From: Anaerolineaceae bacterium
GTDB lineage: Bacteria > Chloroflexota > Anaerolineae > Aggregatilineales > Phototrophicaceae
DNA: 64,000 bases
Assembly: GCA_002702065.1 (NCBI GenBank)
Contig: NZXX01000002.1
Coordinates: forward strand, 953,723-1,017,722
Direction: 5' to 3'
This document shows, piece after piece, positions 37,690 to 44,944 of this stretch (positions are counted from its first letter, which is position 1; each line of letters begins with the position of its first letter). The notes under the pieces were generated by a model. It did no database searches and was not told the origin of the DNA. It worked only from the letters and a program-made list of their open reading frames with translations. The position numbers were made by a program, and so were the translations under genes.

Positions 37690-38310
37690 ATGAGCAACGA
37701 CACATCGGAATGGGTAAGCCTGCGACAGGCCGCTGACATGCTGGGGGTGCACCCGGCGACGGTGCGCAATTGGGCAGATGAGGGCAAGCTGCCCTCGCGC
37801 CGCACACCCGGCGGTCATCGACGTTTTCGACGGTCTGACCTGATGCGCTACGCCGAAGCCCAGGGTGAATGGCAGCCGGCTGAAATGCAGGTGATTTTGC
37901 AAAGCGCGTTGGGGCAGGCCCGTATACAGGTCGGCGAAGGCACGCTGGTGCATGTGCCCTGGTACGAGGCCATGAGCGATGCCACCCGCGCAGAGATGCG
38001 GCAGGCTGGGCGCCGGGTGCTGGAAGAACTGCGTCAGTATCTGGCCGATGGCGCGCCCGATAAAGGCCTTCATGCGGCTATCAACCTGGGGAAAGATTAT
38101 GCGCAGGCTCTCAGCGAGGATGGCCTGTCGCTGCCACAGGCAACGCGCGGTTTTTTCTACTTCAGCGACTTTGTCATCAATTCGGTCCTCACCTGGTCAG
38201 AGATTACGCCACCCCGCAGCACCTCGGAATGGAGCACGATGCTCCGGCAGATCAACACCTTTATCAACGCCATGCTGCTGTCGATCATCGAATATTATGA
38301 GGAAGACTAG
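37690..38310 (+). CDS. MerR-like / excisionase-type HTH protein with unknown C-terminal domain
   Basis: The N-terminus (about 10-60) is a helix-turn-helix of the MerR/excisionase class: VSLRQAADMLGVHPATVRNW and the wing RRTPGGHRRFRRSDL. The remaining ~140 residues are helical and resemble no domain I can name firmly; the pattern recalls helical sensory domains of the RsbR/PucR kind. The ATG at 37690 is chosen because an upstream open frame lacks a ribosome site. It starts two bases before the dprA coding frame begins its own unit (stop and GTG are three bases apart), so the two are probably co-transcribed. Confidence 0.82.
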   Translation: MSNDTSEWVSLRQAADMLGVHPATVRNWADEGKLPSRRTPGGHRRFRRSDLMRYAEAQGEWQPAEMQVILQSALGQARIQVGEGTLVHVPWYEAMSDATRAEMRQAGRRVLEELRQYLADGAPDKGLHAAINLGKDYAQALSEDGLSLPQATRGFFYFSDFVINSVLTWSEITPPRSTSEWSTMLRQINTFINAMLLSIIEYYEED

Positions 38311-38313
38311 CGC

Positions 38314-39201
38314 GTGCCCGATCTGACCCTGTGGATTGCGTTGAGCCTGACCGATCATGTGGGCAGTAAAACCCTGAACGCGCTGGTGCAGCATTTTGGC
38401 GATCGCCCCGACGCCATCCTCTCTGCCAGTACAGATGCCTTGCAACAGGTCCCCGGCATTGGCCCGAAAATCGCACGCAGCATTCAGGCGGTGGATCTGG
38501 AGCAGGTGCGGCGCGCGCTGGCAGACTGGCAGGCCAGCGAGATCATAACGGCGACCAGTATCAACCCGGACCAACACTATCCACCGCTGCTGCTGCGGCT
38601 GGATGACCCGCCCGCAACCGTGTTCATGCGCGGTCAATGGCAGCCATCGCACAACAACGCGGTCGGGGTGGTCGGCACACGTCAGCCATCGGCGGCGGCC
38701 CAGACTCTTGCGCATGCGATTGCGACCCGGCTGGCACAAAACGATGTGACGGTCGTCAGCGGGCTGGCACTGGGGGTGGATGCAGCATCCCATGAAGGCG
38801 CCTTGTCCGTACCCGGTGGTCGCACTATCGCGGTGCTGGGGTCTGGCGTACGCAATATCTACCCGGCGGCCAATCAGGCACTGGCCATGCGCTGCCTGGA
38901 ACGGGGCGTGATTCTGAGCGAAGTTCACCCGGACGCACAACCGAGCGCGCCCCGGCTGGTCGCCCGCAATCGGATGATTACCGGCCTGAGCCACGCGCTG
39001 ATCGTGGTGGAAACGGCGGCAGACGGTGGGGCCATGCACGCCGCGCGTGTGGCACAGCGTCAGGGCTGCCCGGTGTATACCTTTGATCTGGGTGCCAGCG
39101 GAAATCGCGAACTGCTGGCGAATGGCGCGCGTCTGCTGAAAACGGACCTGTCAAACTTCAATTGTCTGTTTGAGCATTTACCAAGGATATCTGACCAATG
39201 A
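38314..39201 (+). CDS. dprA: DNA-processing protein DprA/Smf
   Basis: DprA loads RecA on incoming single-stranded DNA during natural transformation. The 295-residue protein has an N-terminal helix-hairpin-helix region (QQVPGIGPKIARSIQ), then the Rossmann-like core with VGVVGTRQPSAAA, VVSGLALGVDAASHEGAL, TIAVLGSGVRNIYPAAN and PRLVARNRMITGLSHALIVVE. The C-terminal winged-helix (DML1) domain found in longer members is absent. Translation starts at GTG 38314, three bases after the HTH gene, and its end overlaps the acetyltransferase start by four bases. Confidence 0.94.
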   Translation: MPDLTLWIALSLTDHVGSKTLNALVQHFGDRPDAILSASTDALQQVPGIGPKIARSIQAVDLEQVRRALADWQASEIITATSINPDQHYPPLLLRLDDPPATVFMRGQWQPSHNNAVGVVGTRQPSAAAQTLAHAIATRLAQNDVTVVSGLALGVDAASHEGALSVPGGRTIAVLGSGVRNIYPAANQALAMRCLERGVILSEVHPDAQPSAPRLVARNRMITGLSHALIVVETAADGGAMHAARVAQRQGCPVYTFDLGASGNRELLANGARLLKTDLSNFNCLFEHLPRISDQ

Positions 39202-39680
39202 ACGCGGATTTGCTGGTTAAACTGTATGAACTGCCCGATCTCGCGCCTGCTATCCAGCGGCAGACCCAGGCCGGGGTGACGATTCGGCGGGCGATTGCGC
39301 CGGAGAAACATGTGGTGGTGGATTGGGTGCTGCAAACCTTTGGCCAGGCCTGGAGCAGCGAAACTGAAGTCGCCTACAGCAATCACCCCGCTTCCTGCTT
39401 CATTGCCACCGAAAATGATGGCATCATTGGCTTCGGCTGCTATAATGCCACCGGCAAGGGCTTTTTTGGCCCAACCGGTGTGGACGAAACCAAACGCGGG
39501 CGCGGCATTGGTGTGGCGCTGCTGCTGGCGTGCCTGCACGCGATGTATGCCGAAGGGTTTGGCTATGCCATTATTGGCGCGGCGGGTCCAGTCGATTTTT
39601 ACGCCAGGGCTGTTAATGCGACGGTGATTGAAGGGTCGTCACCGGGCATTTATCGGGGGATGCTGACCGGGAAAAAATAA
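39198..39680 (+). CDS. GNAT-family acetyltransferase
   Basis: The 160-residue protein has the GNAT plan: CFIATENDGIIGFGCYN strands, the acetyl-CoA loop TKRGRGIGVALLLACLHAM and the terminal YAIIGAAGPVDFYARAV segment. Substrate is unknown. Its ATG overlaps the dprA stop (ATGA), implying coupled translation, though a functional link to transformation is not established. Confidence 0.87.
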   Translation: MNADLLVKLYELPDLAPAIQRQTQAGVTIRRAIAPEKHVVVDWVLQTFGQAWSSETEVAYSNHPASCFIATENDGIIGFGCYNATGKGFFGPTGVDETKRGRGIGVALLLACLHAMYAEGFGYAIIGAAGPVDFYARAVNATVIEGSSPGIYRGMLTGKK

Positions 39681-39811
39681 TCACACAACTTGTATCGCGG
39701 ATTATGGTTACAATACGTAAAGATAGCGTTTAGTCAATCATCATCTGGCTTTAATGCTTAAGTGTTAACTTTAGTAGTTGACCTGCTCGACTTTTGAGGA
39801 ACTGGTGTGGC

Positions 39812-40447
39812 ATGACCGATCAATGGCAGCAAATTATTCTGGTGCTGGTGCTGAGTTACGTGCTGGGGGCGATTCCGACGGCATATCTGATTGGCCGTAT
39901 CAAGAAGATCAATATTTTTGAAGTTGGCAGCGGCAACATGGGGGCGACCAATGCATCACGCGCGCTCGGCATTGGCTGGGGCGTGCTGGTCTGGCTGCTC
40001 GACATGTCCAAAGGCATCGCTGCAATCTTTCTCGCCCGCCAGATCATGACGGATGCGGTCGCGGCGGCAACCGCGCTGGCCGGTGCGATGTCCATCATTG
40101 GGCATAACTGGTCAATCTTCGTCGCTGTGCTGACCGGTAAGCTGCGGGGCGGCAAAGGGGCATCGGTTGCCTTCGCCGCGCTGCTGGTCATTGCGCCGGG
40201 CATTGTCCTCGGTATCAGCCTGGTAGGCAGCCTGATCCTGTTTCTGACCCGTTACGTCTCACTGGCGGTGCTGGTGATGATTGGCATTGCCACGCTGTGG
40301 ATGATTATTCTGGTCGATCAGCATCTGATGCCCATCGAATACAGCTATTATTCGGTCCTGGTGGCCGTGCTGATTGCGTACCGGTTCCGTGACAATATCG
40401 AGCGGCTGCTGCGTGGCACCGAGCGCCGGTTGGGAGAACGTGCTTAA
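39812..40447 (+). CDS. plsY: Glycerol-3-phosphate acyltransferase PlsY
   Basis: PlsY transfers an acyl group from acyl-phosphate to glycerol-3-phosphate, the first step of phospholipid synthesis, in the inner membrane. The 211-residue protein has five or six membrane helices and the three motifs of the family: PTAYLIGRI with GSGNMGATNASR, GHNWSIF and LRGGKGASV. ATG 39812 is preceded by GAGGAA; a TTG at 39794 would disrupt the N-terminal helix pattern. Its stop overlaps the start of the lipoprotein gene. Confidence 0.95.
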   Translation: MTDQWQQIILVLVLSYVLGAIPTAYLIGRIKKINIFEVGSGNMGATNASRALGIGWGVLVWLLDMSKGIAAIFLARQIMTDAVAAATALAGAMSIIGHNWSIFVAVLTGKLRGGKGASVAFAALLVIAPGIVLGISLVGSLILFLTRYVSLAVLVMIGIATLWMIILVDQHLMPIEYSYYSVLVAVLIAYRFRDNIERLLRGTERRLGERA

Positions 40448-41024
40448 AGCGATTTATATCGGGGTGGTGGCGCTACTGATTGCGGCTTGCAGTTCGGCAG
40501 CGCCACTATCCCCGACCACTCCACCGCCGCCAACATCCCGTTTTGCAACCCTCAGCGGCCCTGTCACCCGGCAGACCCTGCCCCCTACCTGGACACCTTC
40601 CCCCACACCGACTGCAACCGCCGTTCCCACCATCACCAACACGCCGACCCCGGTTCCAACCCTGTCTGTCGCGGCCATTTGTGATGGCTTTCGACTGCTG
40701 TACGACTTTACCGGGCGCACCAGCTATGCGTGGGATTCGTATATCCCCATCGTGGTGACGCTGGAAGCAGCGGACGTGTGGGTCTTCTTCTCTGCCACGC
40801 ACCGTCTGAGCGGCGACCGCACCGGCTTTGAACTGCCCGGTCAGCAAACCCTCGCCGTCGAATTTCAGATGGATGCGCTGCCACAGCCGGGCACATACGA
40901 CTGGATACTGGGCGTGCGCAGCAACCAGCATGGTGACATCTGTACGCAGACGGGCACCTTTCGTGCGTACGTCCCTCCGACGCCCGAAGCCACACCCGAA
41001 GTTACTTCTGAACCCGTACAATAG
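40440..41024 (+). CDS. Putative lipoprotein of unknown function
   Basis: The GTG at 40440 gives a lipoprotein signal (LKAIYIGVVALLIAAC, Cys near 17) and is preceded by GGGAG; it overlaps the plsY stop by eight bases. A Pro/Thr-rich linker (about 22-75) suits a secreted surface protein, followed by a beta-rich domain (SYIPIVVTLEAADVWVFFS) of unknown family. It ends in another Thr/Pro/Glu-rich tail. Function is unknown. Confidence 0.75.
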   Translation: MLKAIYIGVVALLIAACSSAAPLSPTTPPPPTSRFATLSGPVTRQTLPPTWTPSPTPTATAVPTITNTPTPVPTLSVAAICDGFRLLYDFTGRTSYAWDSYIPIVVTLEAADVWVFFSATHRLSGDRTGFELPGQQTLAVEFQMDALPQPGTYDWILGVRSNQHGDICTQTGTFRAYVPPTPEATPEVTSEPVQ

Positions 41025-41119
41025 CGCTTTATAACAGCCAATTGAGGCGGAATATCACTTATCGCTGCCGGTGCTGACGCCTAGAATCAGAGCATATCCA
41101 TACATGCTGTTTCGGGGAT

Positions 41120-41737
41120 ATGGCCATGATGCTGCTCACACTGGATGAACTGCTGGAAAAAACCGCCGCGCTGCACAATCATTTATGCCCCCGGCAGGTG
41201 ATTGGGGTGCGGATGGGGATGCTGGCTGGTGAATTGCTGGAACTGGACCTGCCGCAGCCCAATAAGCGGTTGTTGACGTTTCTGGAAACCGATGGCTGCT
41301 TTGCGGATGGCGTTGCGGTGGCGACTGGCTGCTGGCTGGGGCACCGCACGCTGCGCCTGATGGATTACGGCAAGGTCGCCGCGACATTTGTCGATTCAAA
41401 GTTTGACCGGGCGATCCGCATTGGCGTGCATCCCGATGCACGATACAGCGCCCGTGAAGCCGAACCGGACGCGCGCAGCCGCTGGCATGGTCAGCTAGCC
41501 GCCTACCAACACCTGCCCGCCGACCAGTTGTTTTTCTGGCAGCCGGTACACATGCGGTTCTCGCTGGAAGCGCTGGTCAGCCGCCCCGGTGTACGCGTCA
41601 ACTGCGCCCACTGTGGCGAAGAGATCATCAACGAACGCGAGCGAATCATCAACGGCGAAACATTGTGTCAGGCGTGTGCGGGTGAGGGCTATTACGATAC
41701 CGCCGCCGAACCAGCAGCTATAGCAGGGCCTCGATAG
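41120..41737 (+). CDS. FmdE-domain protein with C-terminal zinc ribbon
   Basis: The N-terminal FmdE-type domain has the conserved LHNHLCPRQVIGVRMG and TDGCFADGVAVATGCWLG segments with His/Cys metal-binding candidates. A C-terminal zinc ribbon of four cysteines follows (CAHCGEEI ... CQAC). FmdE domains occur with molybdenum or tungsten enzymes, originally in formylmethanofuran dehydrogenase; many stand-alone members are near molybdenum cofactor genes. The gene converges on and overlaps the MobA-like gene by 20 bp, which supports a link to Mo cofactor use. Confidence 0.87.
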   Translation: MAMMLLTLDELLEKTAALHNHLCPRQVIGVRMGMLAGELLELDLPQPNKRLLTFLETDGCFADGVAVATGCWLGHRTLRLMDYGKVAATFVDSKFDRAIRIGVHPDARYSAREAEPDARSRWHGQLAAYQHLPADQLFFWQPVHMRFSLEALVSRPGVRVNCAHCGEEIINERERIINGETLCQACAGEGYYDTAAEPAAIAGPR

Positions 41738-42317
41738 CCGCCAGCTCTTGGGGCGTGTTGGCATTGGTGAATGATCGCAGCTCCGGGTCGAATACGCGGA
41801 TTTCGCTCTCTGACACATAGCGGACGTTGAGGTGCTGGTACAGCCGCGTAATGTGCATCTCGCCGTTTTGCAGCTGACGCTCCATCACGCGCAGGCAGCG
41901 CCGGTGATAGAGCGCGTGCAGGGGTTCCGCCCGCCCGGCTGGCATCGGGACCACCGCGTCATGCCCCTCTCGCAGCATGATCTGTTGACGCAGCAAATCC
42001 ACATTTAGCAGCGGCATATCACAGGCGACACACAGCGTATAATCTGCCCGGCTGTGATATAACGCGGCATGCAACCCCACCAGTGAGCCTCTTAACGGCT
42101 GCACATCCCCATATAACGGTAACTTGAACTGCCGGAACGAATCGGGTTGATTGGTAATCACGATCACCGGCAGGTTCAACTGCTGCACCCGTGCCAGCGT
42201 ATGCGCGATCATGGGTTTACCCTTCAGCGGTACAAAACTTTTCTCCCGGCCCATCCGGCTGGATTTCCCTCCGGCCAGTACCGCGACGGTGACATCGGTA
42301 GGGTGAACGAACGTCAT
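41718..42317 (-). CDS. Molybdenum cofactor guanylyltransferase-like protein (MobA)
   Basis: The 199-residue nucleotidyltransferase has the MobA signature VLAGGKSSRMGREKSFVPL (GTP-binding loop) and the metal-binding CDMPLL. MobA attaches GMP to molybdopterin to make the bis-MGD cofactor needed by DMSO-reductase-family enzymes. One such enzyme is encoded 2.6 kb downstream, fitting that role. It is divergent from the sulfur-locus ArsR gene and overlaps the FmdE gene tail to tail. Confidence 0.9.
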   Translation of the reverse strand: MTFVHPTDVTVAVLAGGKSSRMGREKSFVPLKGKPMIAHTLARVQQLNLPVIVITNQPDSFRQFKLPLYGDVQPLRGSLVGLHAALYHSRADYTLCVACDMPLLNVDLLRQQIMLREGHDAVVPMPAGRAEPLHALYHRRCLRVMERQLQNGEMHITRLYQHLNVRYVSESEIRVFDPELRSFTNANTPQELAAIEALL

Positions 42318-42468
42318 TGTTTACCTGCTCCCACACGCTGCAATCCGCTTGTTGCCCCCTCATTATACGCTGCTGCCCGTGCGCCGGTACCACTCGTGAC
42401 AAATTTCACGTATGGGCTATGACGTGCCGCACTGCTGCGACCATGCGCCAGAAAATATACTGAGATGA

Positions 42469-42492
42469 CTATATGTGCATAAGCGCATATAG
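42469..42492. promoter_or_regulatory. Imperfect inverted repeat before the first ArsR gene
   Basis: CTATATGTGC and GCGCATATAG form 10-bp arms with one mismatch around ATAA, 34 bp before the ArsR start. ATATG/CATAT arms of this kind are typical of ArsR-family operators, so autoregulation of the sulfur locus is likely. Confidence 0.65.
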
Positions 42493-42525
42493 CCATGTTG
42501 GCACACCAGCGGCGGGAGCAAATAC

Positions 42526-42864
42526 ATGATCTCACAATCATTGGCACAGGAAGTATCGCGGATGGAGGCGGATCTTTGCTCGGCCTTCGTGGACCCTACG
42601 CGCATTCTGATTCTGTATGCCCTTGATGAAAAACCTCGCAATGTTGGTGAGCTGGCGCAGGAACTGGGGATTTCCCAATCCGCAACCTCGCGCCATCTGA
42701 AAGTGCTGCGCGATCGCGGACTGGTCTTCACCAAACGCCATGGCAACAGCATCGAATACCGGCTGGCGGATCAGCGGTTGATCGAGGCGCTGGACCTGCT
42801 GCGATCTGTCCTGCGGGATCGGATTGCACGGCGTGCCAGCCTCATGGAAGAAGCCAGCATGTAA
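42526..42864 (+). CDS. ArsR-family transcriptional regulator
   Basis: The 112-residue protein is a small winged helix-turn-helix dimer: CSAFVDPTRILILYALDE and ELGISQSATSRHLKVLRDRGLV. The metal-binding ELCVCDL motif of arsenic sensors is absent. A single Cys18 is near the N-terminus, so redox or sulfur sensing by a Cys pair within one chain is not supported. GGGAGC precedes the ATG. It opens the plus-strand sulfur/respiratory run, and its promoter holds a palindromic site. Confidence 0.92.
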   Translation: MISQSLAQEVSRMEADLCSAFVDPTRILILYALDEKPRNVGELAQELGISQSATSRHLKVLRDRGLVFTKRHGNSIEYRLADQRLIEALDLLRSVLRDRIARRASLMEEASM

Positions 42865-42902
42865 GTCTGCTTATTGCAACAAAACTTTTCACGGAGGCGT
42901 GA

Positions 42903-43820
42903 ATGCCAAAAAATAAATGTTTATTCCCTCTGTCCTTTCTGAGTTCGCTGGCGCTGGCCCTGTTGACAGGCCTGTGGCTTTTCCCCGGCCAGCCGGTGTC
43001 GGCTCAGTGCGGCTCGCAAGCGTCATCCTGCAAAAACTGCCATGAAGTCCAGGCAGAATTCCCCGTGAATACGGATGGGACCGGCTGGCATGAATCGCAC
43101 GCGTTTGGCGATTTTTGTTATATCTGCCACGCCGGGAATCAGCAGGCGACGGATATGGAAGAATCGCATGCCGGGCTGGTTTCGCCCTTGTCGGATATTG
43201 AGGCGTCGTGCCAGATGTGCCATGCGGCAGACCTGGATGAACGTGCCCAGGTTTACGCCACCATTCTGAACGTTGACCTGAGCAGTAGCGGCGCGGCTGA
43301 ATCCGCAGCGCCTACGAGTGCCCCATCCAGCGACGACTTCTGGGGTGGTGCCCCTGCCGCGACCACAGCGCCCACCGAAGCAGCTGCACCGGCTGCTGTG
43401 GTCGACCAGAGCGATGATGAAGCGGCTCAGGTTTGCGTGCCGGTTGGCCACGAACTGATCGTCGACGATGCCAGCCTGGTGAATTATGCCCAGCGCTACG
43501 ACGAGATTGTGCTGGGGCAGCGCCCGGTCAACTGGGGCAATATTGCCCTCGGTGCCATGATCGCGCTGCTGGTGCTTGGCGGTGGTGGCTTTGTCGTCCT
43601 CAACGAAATCCGGGTCAACACCGCGCTTGGCGAAACGCGTCAGGCCGACGGTGAATATCCGGCGGATGTGGTCGACATGCTGCCGGTGCTGGCGCGCATG
43701 AAACGTCAGACGCGCCGCGCCCTGCGCCATATCCTGACGAACCCGCACAAGTTTGACTGGTTTGTAGAGATGATCGATACCGTCGCCCCCGACGAAGAAG
43801 ACGAGGAGCAGGCGCAATGA
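42903..43820 (+). CDS. Trihaem cytochrome c with C-terminal membrane anchor
   Basis: A signal peptide (1-35) precedes three CxxCH haem sites at 43-47 (CKNCH), 72-76 (CYICH) and 103-107 (CQMCH). An Ala/Pro/Thr-rich linker (about 125-170) leads to a membrane helix (about 214-236) and a basic-then-acidic cytoplasmic tail. It should carry electrons outside the membrane. Strong GGAGG precedes the ATG. It overlaps the YeeE-type gene by four bases. Confidence 0.9.
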   Translation: MPKNKCLFPLSFLSSLALALLTGLWLFPGQPVSAQCGSQASSCKNCHEVQAEFPVNTDGTGWHESHAFGDFCYICHAGNQQATDMEESHAGLVSPLSDIEASCQMCHAADLDERAQVYATILNVDLSSSGAAESAAPTSAPSSDDFWGGAPAATTAPTEAAAPAAVVDQSDDEAAQVCVPVGHELIVDDASLVNYAQRYDEIVLGQRPVNWGNIALGAMIALLVLGGGGFVVLNEIRVNTALGETRQADGEYPADVVDMLPVLARMKRQTRRALRHILTNPHKFDWFVEMIDTVAPDEEDEEQAQ

Positions 43821-44362
43821 GATCAATCATGCGTTATATCCGCAAAGAGGAGTGGTCGCCGTATGCGGCGGGCACGCTGCTGGGTATTGTCGGCGTGCTG
43901 GCTGTCTGGCTGAGCAACAGCCTGCTGGGGGCGTCCGGCGCGTTCGAAAACCTGGCCGGGATCGCAGGGCGGGCTATCGCGCCCAACCTGTTCGACAACA
44001 TTTATTTCAACTTCATCATGCCGCCGGAGATTACCTGGAGCGTTGTCCTGCTGGTCGGCATCTTCTTTGGCGGGATGCTCGGCGCGGCCACCAGCGGCAC
44101 CCTGAAATGGGGCAAGAAAGACGCCGCCAACAGTGATGCTCAATGGAAAAGCATCTTTGGCCCGCAGACATGGAAACGCTGGCTAATCGCCTTTGTCGGT
44201 GCCATCGTGCTGGAATTTGCCGCCGGGATGGCCGGGGGCTGCACCAGCGGGCTGGCGATTTCGGGCGGGATGCTGCTGGCACCATCGGCCTTCCTGTTTA
44301 TCGCCGGGATGTTCGCTTCCGGCATCCTCACCGCCATGCTGATTTATCGCGGGAGATATTGA
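43817..44362 (+). CDS. YeeE/YedE-family sulfur transporter, first half
   Basis: The 181-residue membrane protein has about four helices and the conserved MAGGCTSGLAISGG with Cys142. In TsuA-type YeeE/YedE proteins, cysteines of this kind line a path for thiosulfate. Here the ~350-residue protein is split into two genes. Start ATG overlaps the trihaem gene stop by four bases, with GAGGAGC upstream. One base separates it from the second half. Confidence 0.88.
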   Translation: MRSIMRYIRKEEWSPYAAGTLLGIVGVLAVWLSNSLLGASGAFENLAGIAGRAIAPNLFDNIYFNFIMPPEITWSVVLLVGIFFGGMLGAATSGTLKWGKKDAANSDAQWKSIFGPQTWKRWLIAFVGAIVLEFAAGMAGGCTSGLAISGGMLLAPSAFLFIAGMFASGILTAMLIYRGRY

Positions 44363-44363
44363 T

Positions 44364-44915
44364 ATGTCTACCTATGTGATTGCGCTGGTTCTGGGCATTG
44401 TCTTCGGATTTGCGCTCAATAAAGCCGGTCTGACCAAGTATCACAAGATCGCCAACGTATTCCGTTTGACGGATATGGCCGTGCTCAAGTTTATGCTGAC
44501 CTCGCTGGCGGTATCCATGACAGGCCTGTACCTGCTGCGCGGGTTGGGGCTGGTAACGTTTCCGAGCGTGCCGGCGACCTATGTCGTGGGTAATGTCGTT
44601 GGCGGGTTGATCTTCGGCGTCGGTATGGCGCTGACCGGGTTCTGCCCCGGTACGTGCGCGGCAGGCAGCGGCGAGGGCAAGCTCGACTACCTGATCCCCG
44701 GCCTGCTCGGGTTTTTCGTCGGCGCGGCGATTTACGGGCTGGCGTACCCGGCTATCTTCCCGACTATCTCGGCTATGGCCAACGTCGGCAATATCGTAAT
44801 CCCGGATGTGTGGAATCTCAGCCCATTCCTGACCGTCGTGTTTTTCGCCCTGCTGGCGCTGTTCCTGTTCTATCTCATTGACCGGGCGGGTTTGCAGCGT
44901 CGGAAGCGCGGGTGA
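44364..44915 (+). CDS. YeeE/YedE-family sulfur transporter, second half
   Basis: This 183-residue membrane protein pairs with the preceding gene. GFALNKAGLTKY and MALTGFCPGTCAAGSGEGKL with Cys94 and Cys98 are the family signature of the C-terminal repeat. Together the two halves would make one thiosulfate or sulfur-compound channel. GGGAG precedes the ATG. It is followed by the Mo oxidoreductase gene 29 bp later. Confidence 0.88.
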   Translation: MSTYVIALVLGIVFGFALNKAGLTKYHKIANVFRLTDMAVLKFMLTSLAVSMTGLYLLRGLGLVTFPSVPATYVVGNVVGGLIFGVGMALTGFCPGTCAAGSGEGKLDYLIPGLLGFFVGAAIYGLAYPAIFPTISAMANVGNIVIPDVWNLSPFLTVVFFALLALFLFYLIDRAGLQRRKRG

Positions 44916-44944
44916 CCCATGTGCGTGACAGACAGGAGAATGCA

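Noticed and set aside
44912..44944. Upstream extension of the Mo oxidoreductase frame
   Set aside because: The AGGAG site and Tat signal both point to ATG 44945.
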